Shown in pieces: positions 12,393 to 21,820 of a stretch of DNA of 64,000 nucleotides (positions are counted from its first letter, which is position 1; each line of letters starts with the position of its first letter). The notes beneath the pieces are model-generated. The model had not been told where the DNA came from. It worked only from the letters and a program-made list of their open reading frames with translations, and made no database searches. Origin of the DNA: Lingula anatina (lineage: Eukaryota; Brachiopoda; Lingulata; Lingulida; Lingulidae); contig NW_019773614.1 in assembly GCF_001039355.2 (NCBI RefSeq), positions 445,412-509,411 of the forward strand, in the 5' to 3' direction. The translations under genes were made by a program, and so were the position numbers.

Positions 12393-14061
12393 TCATACTT
12401 TAGGAAGTATAATGTCATTAAAGATACCTTTGAAATAACTACTCTTCAATAAAACCGAAAATGGCCTGTTTGCAATCATCATCAATTTGCAGTACGGTTT
12501 GTGAATTGTAAACCCACGGGTCCAGCGACATGGCACAATGTCTAAAGTTGTGTCAGACTTGGAGCTACAAAAGGCTGCAATTTTTCTGTTAACTTCTCTC
12601 AAAAATTGAACTTCTTCAAAGAAATCCGCATTCTGCTTGTGAAGTATGTTTTCAAATTTTCTCCTGAAATAGTCATACAGCAAGAAATCTTCTTCACTGA
12701 ATTTACGCAGCTTTTCGGGTATTTCCGGGTCTGTGTTTCCTTTTATCAGTTCTTGGTAGTTTTTGCGCTTGACTTCGTGTATTTTGAGGTATATGACATC
12801 TCCAATATCCCAGCAAAACCTGCGTTTCAGCATCACCAACCCCTCGTCCGTGTATTCCATTATCAAAACATAATCAAAATCCCGATCTATCTCGTTGATG
12901 AAGTTTTGCACTGAAGTTGTCGCAGTAGAATATCCCAAATAATTAATCATTGCGTTGAATAACAACCCAGATTGTTTGGAGTTATAAAATTTAGGGGTGC
13001 TGAGATATGTTTTTAACTGATTTTTGCCCTGAATACCAAACTTTTTACTGACGCGGAAGTAATTGAAAGCAGACTTGAAACGACTTACTGGTTCTCTCAG
13101 CATAACAACATAGACTGAATCCAAAGGCATCAGTTTCTCCACTGCCTTTCGGTCGTATTTACTATGGTGTGTCATTATATCATAGTGAGGATTTTTGTCA
13201 TATTCATCCCTCATGATGTCATATTCCGATTGCTTCAGTCTAAGGAGTGTGTTCTGGGTAGCAGGGAGGACAACTTTCAAATCATTACGAAAACCATAGC
13301 GAAGAAAAACGCTGGCAACGGTGGTCGAACCAGTTTTTGGTATTTTCACGAAGACGATGTGTTTGTTGGGCGTACATGACGTCTGTAGATAGGAGTTCGA
13401 AGATGACCAATTTCCGGTTGTTAGACGTAATTCCGTATCAACATTTCGACCAGACCAATATACTAAGGAGTTCTTCAAGTCTCCGATTAAGCATCCCGGC
13501 TTAGACCTTGAAAGAAATTGCATAAAATTAATGAAAACGAACGTTGGGGTGATTTCATTGTCAGTTTTGCTTTTACATTGTAGGAGAATCACTGCTAATG
13601 CCTGACGCAAGCCAAAGACGATGCTTCGAAATGTTCCCATACACGAAAAATGACTTTGAAGCCACCTAAATTGCAGTCCTATCTATAAAGAGAAGTTAAT
13701 CAATAAATAATGCGTTTCTTTTTAATTATTTCTAAGATAGACGTAGACGACGTAGATATTAATCGAGGCCATTACGTAATGATTTGAATTATTTTTGACG
13801 TAAGGCGTTTATATTAGTCCTTATTAAAAAATATGTGTTCAGAAAACCGTTTGTTTATTTCACAAGGACTTTCATAAAAGTATGAAGATTTTTTTCAACT
13901 TACGCCTTAATGGTAGAATCCCCTTCGTAAGAAATACGTCGATTTCCACCTCTGAGGTCGATGGAGTGTTTGCTTCTAACTCCCAGGAAATAAAATACAA
14001 TACTGCCTGTAAATATGCAAACTATCATAAGGATCGCAAGTTTCCATTTCAGTCCTGACAT
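12393..14061 (-). CDS. Galactose-3-O-sulfotransferase-like protein, copy 2
   Basis: Exons 13904-14061 and 12393-13506 have the same lengths (158 and 1114 nt) and phase as copy 1, giving 423 residues. The signal anchor, KIPKTGSTT and REPVSRFKSAF are kept. The protein differs from copy 1 mainly in the middle (about residues 165-240: FRVSKKFGIQGKN, TPKFYNSKQSGL), where acceptor recognition could differ. Both frames are intact, so both may be functional Golgi enzymes that use PAPS. Neighbours are partial copies of the same gene and of Tc1-like elements, indicating tandem duplication of about 4.5 kb. Confidence 0.85.
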
Positions 14062-14149
14062 GGTGCTTTATAACCCGCGCCGTGCAGTACCAACTTATTT
14101 CACTGCTTTCGTACTGATGACTAACAATTACCTACCACCAGCATTAAGT

Positions 14150-14270
14150 TTATACAGTTGCAGGTTGTAGATAAATATTAATGATCTGTTTGCTCCCCAG
14201 ATGAGGCCTCCGGGCGAAACGGCTGTAGGACACAATTAACACACGAAGCAAACAGACTAATTTAGCACAT
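14150..14270 (+). mobile_element. Second copy of the short hammerhead-like element
   Basis: The same inverted ends and core as at 10515-10650 (CAGATGAGGCCTCCGGG, CGAAACGGCTGTAGGAC). A further fragment of its 3' end is repeated at 14332-14380. Confidence 0.5.
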
Positions 14271-14375
14271 TTTATCTCTCTCTCTCTCTCTTCATATATA
14301 TATATATATATTAAAAATATATATTTATTATACAATTAACACACGAAGCAAACAGACTAATTTAGTACATTTTAT

Positions 14376-14389
14376 CTCTCTCTCTCTCT

Positions 14390-14453
<64 letters not shown>
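14376..14453. repeat. CT and TA microsatellite
   Basis: A CT run followed by about 30 TA units, directly next to the hammerhead-like motif at 14480-14518. Confidence 0.9.
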
Positions 14454-14459
<6 letters not shown>

Positions 14460-14479
14460 TATATATTTATTAAAAAAAT

Positions 14480-14518
14480 GCCCTACGGCCGTTTCGGCCC
14501 TGAGGCCTCGTCAGGGGC
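14480..14518 (-). ncRNA. Hammerhead ribozyme-like motif (type I, minimal)
   Basis: On the minus strand the order is: stem I half GCCC, core CTGACGA, stem II GGCC-TCAG-GGCC, core GAAA, short stem III within ACGGCCGT, cleavage triplet GTA, stem I half GGGC. Every invariant core base of the hammerhead consensus (CUGANGA, GAAA, UH) is present, and stems I and II pair perfectly over 4 bp each. The tiny palindromic stem III is like the minimal type I hammerheads known from Penelope-like retroelements and retrozymes. Activity is inferred from sequence only. Confidence 0.65.
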
Positions 14519-14905
14519 GAAAACAAAACCAAGCTAGCAACATGTTGTCAATTTCAGTCTCAGAATTTTGCTGTTACATTGTAAGACCACTGCTGATGCC
14601 TGATGCAAGCCAAAGACGATGCTTCGAAATATTCCCTTACACGAAAAATTACTTTGAAGCCACCTAAACTGCAATCCTATCCATAAAGAGAAGTTAATCA
14701 ATAAATAAAATGTTTCTTTTTAATTATTTCTAAGATAGACAAACTGTATGCAGTTGACGTAGGTATTAAACGAGGCCATTACGTAATGATTTCAATTTTT
14801 CTCTTAAGGCGTTTATATTAGTCCTTATTTCAAAATATGTGTTCAGAAAACCGTTGATTTGTTTCACAAGAACTTTCGTATAAGTATGAAGATATTTCAA
14901 CTTAC

Positions 14906-15063
14906 GGTTTAATGGTAGAGTCCCTTGCGTAAGAAATATGTCGATTTCCACCTCTGAGATCTATGGAGGGTTTGCTTCTAACTACCAGGAAATAAAATAC
15001 AATACTGCCTGTAAGTATGCAAACTATCATAAGGATCGCAGGCTTCCATTTCAGTCCTGACAT
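14906..15063 (-). pseudogene. Orphan sulfotransferase exon 1 with intact start codon
   Basis: A 158-nt match to exon 1 of the sulfotransferase genes, with ATG at 15063, the membrane anchor and a GTAAG donor. No matching exon 2 lies between it and copy 2. It could act as an alternative first exon for copy 2 or be dead. The intron sequence left of it (14570-14700) also matches the gene copies. Confidence 0.65.
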
Positions 15064-15354
15064 GGTGCTTTATAACCCGCGCCGTGCAGTACCAACTTAT
15101 TTCACCGCTTTCCTTCTGATGACTTAGACCCCATTTCCAGAGATTAGATCGACCTAACTCCCTGGGGGTTCACGCTAAATAGCTGTCAGCCGAGCGGACA
15201 CGAATGTTAATTACCCCCTTACAGCTTGTAGTAGGCGGGACGGACATTTAAGCCGGATTATCTGACAGTAATCTACTAGTGAGACTCCCCGCGGGGATAG
15301 ATCGATCTAAAAGCTCTGGGAATACAGCCTTAAAAAGCCTACCACCAGCATTAT

Positions 15355-15476
15355 ACAGTTTATACAGTTGCGGGTTGTAGATAAATATTAATGATCTGTT
15401 TGCGCCCCAGATGAGGCCTCTGGGCCGAAACGGCTGTAGGACACAATTAAGATGAAGCAAACAGACTGATTTAGTA

Positions 15477-15478
<2 letters not shown>
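15355..15478 (+). mobile_element. Third copy of the short hammerhead-like element
   Basis: It starts near TACAGTTGCGGGTTG, has core CAGATGAGGCCTCTGGGCCGAAAC, and ends GCAAACAGACTGATTTA beside a CT repeat. The second core base is A instead of the invariant U. Confidence 0.5.

Positions 15479-15560
<82 letters not shown>
15479..15560. repeat. CT and TA microsatellite
   Basis: A CT run, then a TA run, following the third short element. Confidence 0.9.
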
Positions 15561-15566
<6 letters not shown>

Positions 15567-15637
15567 GTAAAAGTGCTTTTCCTCTACGAGTATATATTAT
15601 ATATAATAAAAAGAAAAAAAGAACATCAGCTATTTTG

Positions 15638-15668
15638 CCCCGACCGGTTTCATTCTATCTTCAGGGGG
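15638..15668 (-). ncRNA. Degenerate hammerhead-like motif
   Basis: The minus strand reads CCCC, CTGAAGA, six unpaired bases, GAAA, ACCGGT, cleavage triplet GTC, GGGG. Stem I and the core bases fit the hammerhead consensus, but stem II has collapsed to six bases that do not pair, so it is probably inactive. Confidence 0.5.
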
Positions 15669-15744
15669 TTTTGTTTATTTGTTACAAAGTCATAAAGGCT
15701 AAAATGTGACGTCTGTAACAATGGGTGTTTAATTGTTGCTTTTT

Positions 15745-16262
15745 CCATACCAGGACCGACTGACAATGGTCTTGGGGATACGACAGCTGCATTCAGTAAA
15801 ATGGGCCTCTGAAAAAATGGGCCTGGCGATTCAAGGCGAACTTCAGAGGAGAGCTGCAACCAAAAGTGTAGCTACTGACAAATCCACAGGTCATCTCCGT
15901 GCCGCTGTCTCGTAGGCCTACTTACCATGATCAACATTGCCAGAAGAACCAGCACTAAATCTGCCATTACCACTGCGTCAGAATCACGGGCTTCGTCTTT
16001 CCCGCCAATTAGTGAACAGGAGACTCGTCCGGCATGGCTATAGGACAAGAAGGATGGTAAAGAAGCATGAGTTAACACATAACCATCATGTGAACAGGAT
16101 ATGCTGAACAGAAACCTAACAGTCGTGCACTGGAACGAACAATGAAGTTTTCACAGATTAATCCAGTTTTCTACAATACCCATGTGAAGGCCGTCAGCGA
16201 ATGGGTCGTTTTACTTGCAAACAGAAGTAAAGAAAATGTACCAGAAATCGAGTCAGGAAAGA
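15745..16262 (+). mobile_element. Degenerate Tc1-like transposase, second long copy
   Basis: Collinear with 10895-11450, including the regions encoding the helix-turn-helix-like piece and the FTDES-like core (here AGTTTTCACAGATTAATCC, with a stop). More decayed than the first copy. Confidence 0.6.
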
Positions 16263-16475
16263 CCGCTCTGTTGTGTGTGTGTGTGCTATCGTCCACTTGT
16301 CCTCATGTGGTCATATAAAAATGGGAGTGGGTAAGGGAACGAGCTGCAGTACTTCGGGTAAATGGATGATGTCATGTGACTTTATTTTATAATTGAAAAA
16401 ACGATGAACATCGATTTAAATGTTTTTATTAGTTGACCCCCTAGACAAAAGCAAATATGATACTTCGATTTTCTT

Positions 16476-16477
<2 letters not shown>

Positions 16478-16515
<38 letters not shown>
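16478..16515. repeat. TA microsatellite
   Basis: About 19 TA units interrupt the repeated spacer segment shared with 11640-11700. Confidence 0.85.
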
Positions 16516-16517
<2 letters not shown>

Positions 16518-16575
16518 ACAATTAGGTCATACATATTCCATATACTACCGTATGAAAACATCCTAGTATCTGAAC

Positions 16576-17149
16576 TTCTTCTGCATGTGCCAAGTCTGTT
16601 GCAGACATCGGCGATCATGGCCTTCCATTCCTCTCTGTTGTCAGTTCTCCTGATGAGTTCATTGTTGGGGGATTCTTTCCTCGTTGCGAGGCTATTCAGA
16701 CTGTCTGTGTATTTTGTGCGTTGTCTTCCTCTGCTTTTGGTACCACAAATCTTTCCACACAGTATTTGCTTTTCTATTCCATCAGCTCTGATTATGTACC
16801 CAAAAATTTGTAGTTGTCTTTTTCTGATGGTTCTGAGTAGGGATCTTTTGCACCCACCCATTTCCATAACTTCTTCGTTTGACTTCTTTTCAGTCCATGA
16901 TATTCTCATAATTCTTCTGATATACCACATTTCTGCTGCTTGAAGTCTTCTTTCGAGGTCTTTTGTTAGCGTCCAGCATTCACATCCGTACAGTAGGATG
17001 GACCATATGTAGGCTTTCAGAGTGTTGATTTTTGTGCTGAGTCTTATATTTCTGTTGGTGAAGAAGGGCCTCACCTTGGTGAATGTGTCTTTAGACAAAG
17101 CGATTCTCTTCTTTATTTCTGTGTCGCATCTGGCGATTTTCATGATCAC
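16576..17149 (-). mobile_element. 5'-truncated non-LTR retrotransposon (LINE), reverse transcriptase C terminus
   Basis: The minus frame from Met at 17149 encodes the typical end of a LINE reverse transcriptase: INTLKAYIWSILLYGCECWTL, RRLQAAEMWYIRRIMRISW, NEEVMEMGG, RKRQLQIFGYIIRADGIEK and GRQRTKYTDSL. This is the thumb and post-thumb region common to RTE- and Jockey-like elements. The catalytic YADD region is absent, so the copy is a dead 5'-truncated insertion. It sits inside the spacer repeat shared with 11810 and 7170, so it arrived after that segment was duplicated. Confidence 0.8.
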
Positions 17150-18328
17150 ACTTTCTGTGTGTGCGTTTTTATACTAAGTATAACATTCCATGGTGCATTA
17201 AAAGCGTTTTTGTTTTTTAAAATACAATCTGCATTCAAAAGAACTCATTTTCATGGCCCATATTGAATAACCCATTTTATTAACAGGAAATGTGCAATAT
17301 AACCATTTTTTGTTTCTGTTCCATGTGTTATAATGTCTGCAACGCCACAACTGTATAATAAAAAAATGTTGACTTTTGTAACAAAATCAATATATTTTTA
17401 GGTGTGACAACCATTTTTAGAAACAGTGTCTAATTTGTATTTGTATAGAGCAAAATATAAATATATTTTTAAAAATCCTTAAAAATATTTTTAAAACGCA
17501 TTACGTCACGCGTATTTGAGTCCCGCACCCAAGTAGTATTGTACCTCAAACTGCGCGCGTTCAAGCTCATGAATTGCCAAAATATCACGACAGGAAACAG
17601 TCAATTGATAAACAACGCCTGTAGTGTGACTGAAAGATTTCTTTATTCAAAAATATTAGCAATAAGAGCTACACTAATATTGAAGTCCAGCTCCAAGTCA
17701 TGAAACAAATAGTAACCCCATCAAAAAAGTCACAAAAAGAGAAGAAAAAATAACTTTAAGAGGTCATCTTTTTGATTTTCACTTTTAGTTTTCTGTGGTT
17801 CTATTCACTCTGGGGTTCAGAACTTAAAGAATACTAACCTCTATCATGTATATACAGTATTAGAAGTGGCGTGTAGATTCCAGTGAACAATGAAACTCAG
17901 GATGACTACCCCCATCCCCTCCCCCCGGCCCCTGCCGCCCATCTGGACAAATTAAACTGCCATGCTGCAAATAAATCGTTGTAAAGAGAAGTTGGATCAG
18001 TATTGCCGATTTTCATGATCACGTGTGCAGTAATCTCTACCATTCTTCTCGGGAAATTCTAATATCTTATACTCTCCATCATACCACCTGTTATATATAC
18101 CAGTAGATACATCAATGTCTTCAATATAAGTAAATAATGGGTTATTTTACCATATAGATATTACTACGTCTTACATGCAATGGATTTAAGTGTGACACAT
18201 CTTATGTTATTATATGAGAGAATCAACTTCTACTTACTTGAAATCTACATTGTATTTACACGATTGCCGCCGAGCAAGTACGTGAAAATAGCAATTCATT
18301 AATTTTGAATATCAGTTTTAAATAGGAA
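17150..18328. other. Gene-free spacer
   Basis: No coding or RNA feature supported. AT-rich sequence with a short C-rich stretch near 17910-17935. Confidence 0.5.
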
Positions 18329-18431
18329 CAGGCCCGTAGCCAGCAATTTCAAAGGGAGGTTCGTTTTCTCAAAAAGTGGACCTTTTACCATAAAATCCTC
18401 GAGTACATGATCAACTACGGCTACGGGCCTG
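18329..18431. mobile_element. 103-bp MITE with 13-bp terminal inverted repeats
   Basis: The left end CAGGCCCGTAGCC is the exact reverse complement of the right end GGCTACGGGCCTG. The flanks AGGAA (18324-18328) and AGGAA (18432-18436) form a 5-bp target-site duplication. Too short to encode a protein, so it is a non-autonomous DNA transposon. It lies 65 bases beyond the lectin receptor stop codon, probably in its 3' UTR or just downstream. Confidence 0.8.
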
Positions 18432-18496
18432 AGGAACATACATCTAACTGTAAGTTACAGTACACCTCAAGCCCGATAGAACATTCGGTATATGAA

Positions 18497-21400
18497 CTAA
18501 CGTTTTCCCTTGTCGAGCATGAAATCATCGTCGGACGCAAGGGAATCAAACTCCAGTTTGTCGTCAGCTGTGGAAAACTTTATTTCATCTGGGTCTATGT
18601 ACCCTGGATTATCATAACTAGACCTTAGGTTAACATTCACGGGAGTCTCATATCCGGGATTCTCGCTCTTAGGCCTAACACTGACACCAGACGGCGTCGC
18701 ATATTCTGGATTTACATTTTGTGGCTTCTCTTGGACGGCCAGTGGAGTTGAGATGTTTTCGTTCTTCTCTCCAGCGCTGCTTCCTGCAGGTACTGTGCGA
18801 AGATTGTTTGGTATGGCTTGAACATTCGTCGCTAGTGGCGTCGGGGTCGCGTAGCCAGGATTGTCAAACGTTACGTTGCAGTAGTCGCTGTTTGATTCAT
18901 TTGGCGACCGATATACGATGGCTAACTCTGCCTTCAATTTTCTGTAAATAAAGAACGTATACATGAACCTATATAAGCATTTAACTATAAATTATTATTA
19001 TTTTTTTTTTTTTGGTGGTACCAAAATGAACACTTATTATCCCTTTAAGTTAGCAAGGGCGGCTTTAGGGAAAGCCTCAGGGAGGTCAAAGGTCGTCTTT
19101 GTGCTCCTTTTTTATAGCATTATCCAGAACTCGCTAGTGTAGTGTTGTGTTCTTTTATGGGTGGAGTCGCACATTTCCTTCTTAAACTTATACATTAGTA
19201 TTTGAATATGTATGAATTTAGGCATTACCTTACTTGTCTTCTATAGAAAGAAATAACAATGACGATGACAATAAGAATCAGAAGAACACCACCAATGGCA
19301 AGCCCAATGTATAAGCCTGAAAACGAAACCGAAAGATGTGAATGCGGTAATTACCTTCAATCATACAATTAAAAAGTGATACCTTGTTAGCTGATAAGTA
19401 ACTTTTTAATGCATGACAAAAGAAAAAAGTCATACACAATATTTGACAAGTGTGCATTTTTGGCTGTCAATATGTGTTACGAATGGTATCCCTATCAAAG
19501 ACAAACACCTTTTGGCTTAACATCCATCCTCACAGGCACTACATTTTTTTTCAAACTGTACAGCCCACGTCCAATGCTAGCTACAGTCCTTACCTAGCAT
19601 GTCTCCCTCCTTGACTTCACCTAACTGACTTTGTTCTGCACTCTCACCACCTGACAATATAAGACATTAAATTCCATTTTTAAAAATGAATATCTAAAAC
19701 AGTTTAAAGCGAATAAAGTTGCTGTTACACTTAACTTGATAAAATAAAAAAAATCACACCACATATGGAACCTTTTCACAAAAACAATATGTTAGCAAGG
19801 GTTTCCTCCTAAAATATATTTTACCAAGGTTATGTCTGTCTCCATATAGTGTTTATTTCTTCGTTAGCATTTGTTAATCTCTGTCTACAACCCTGAGACA
19901 CCAGGTGTGTCCTTTTAAGTCTTAGAAATGGGTTCTTGGTGGGTTCCTAGAGAATTGTACCATTTAGGATTGCCAAACTGGGCTCACAGAATCCACGTGT
20001 AGTAATTAAGTTCTCCTTCAACTTCCAAATATCCCATATGGAACCTAAGCAAAACCCATACCAAAGCCCACAGACGTCCCCCTAGCTTTGTTCTTTCCCA
20101 AAAGGTCTTCCGCTGGATATTTTGAGAGAGAAATTCAGGGAAACTATTGAAGAACACGTTCTAATCAAGCTCAGCTGAGGCCTTTATGGGGCCAATTTTG
20201 GGCACTGAGTACAGTTTGGGCTTTCAAATGTGTCTCCATCCTGGAAAGGCTATTGGTTTTCCCATGTCGTCTGTGTAGTGCAGAGTACCTGGGTTCACAG
20301 TGGGCTGAATAATAGCTCTTATTGGACCTATGCAGAACCCATGGCTAAGCCAAACCTCCACGAAACCCAGTTCGTTTGTTTGAAAATCCACAATTTTGTC
20401 ATTGGCATATCTGATTAGTTTGAAAAAATATTTGTAGTTTAGAAATCGACTTTTTATACCTTACCTGGTTTGGACCACTTTTCTGTTGTAGTTGTTGCAA
20501 ACTTCTGCTCAGCTTTCGTGGTTGAGGGTGAAGAAGTCGATGCTGTAGGACTTGCTGTCGTTGACGACGTTGGTCTGTTAGTTGGAGTCAGTGTTGTTGT
20601 GGGTGTCGTGGCGATGGTGGTAGAAGGCAGTGTAGTAGTTGTAGGTCGTGTACTTGTTGTAGGGGGTGTTGTAGTAGTAGCTGTTGTTGTAGTCGTAGGG
20701 GTTGTTGAAGTTTTAGGGGTTGTTGTAGTCGGTGTAGTGGTTGTAGTGGTAGTTGTAGTAGGTGGTGTAGTTGTAGTGGGCGTAGTAGTTGTAGGTGTCG
20801 TGGTTGTAGGTGTTGTAGTCGTAGTAGTTGTAGTCGATGTGGTTGTAGTAGCTGTTGTTGTAGTGGGTGTTGTTGTTGTTGTTGTTGTTGTTGTAGTGGG
20901 TGATGTTGTTGTTGTTGTTGTTGTAGAAGTTGTAGTTGTTGTTGTAGGTGGCGACATATCTGCAAGAGAATTTGAAATCATCAATCAGTCCGACCTTGTA
21001 TTTCTCTGCTCACAAATCTGCAGAGCATTTTAAAGATATAGTCCTGGAAGAGGCTATGACTTAGGTGTTCTATGCATTTACTTAACATAAGGTTATTTAG
21101 CCTACAGTAGTATACTGATTTTATATGATATAAGTTTGATATTGTATTATTTATTATAATATTATTTTGATATTATATTCCACGCACCTTGTCAGAAGCT
21201 GGGTCTGTTGCAGAATTAAGCGATAATAATAAATAATACATGAATATCAACATATATATATATGGTATTAAAACCTGTAGCATTATTACAATCTCAAATA
21301 CTCGAGAATGTGACAACCATTTTGAGCAAAAGTGTATGAAAAAGATGCTTTTCCAGCGTATACGACTATGTCTTCATAGCCATGTACCAAATAATATAAC

Positions 21401-21778
21401 TAATAGATGTATGATAATACAAAGACAAGGGGTAGATTGGAATCATCAGATCTAGAAAAGAGAGCCGAGAACAGGGATAGATGGATGGTCTGAGGGATAA
21501 ATGGCCTTTGCTATAAAAGGGGGAAACGGACATACAGTAAGCTTAATCCCAAGCATGAGAACAGCAAACGTATATACTTACTGTACATACAGATGAACTT
21601 GTAGTGGTAGCTTAGGGTATTACATGGGTATGTTCCCCAGCGCCAGTTGTGTTCTCTTCTCAGCACCCCGCAGTCATTGACGTAGTAGGCAGGCCAGTAA
21701 CCATGGGGCTCGTTCGGACCCCAGTTGGTGTACGACCACGTGGCCCCTGATTGTGAAGAGAGAATGTTCTGTATATTT

Positions 21779-21820
<42 letters not shown>

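Noticed and set aside
16587-16943. 118-codon plus-strand ORF
   Set aside because: Antisense of the LINE reverse transcriptase relic.
20470-21033. 187-codon valine/glycine ORF on the plus strand
   Set aside because: Antisense shadow of the threonine-codon repeat exon of the lectin receptor.
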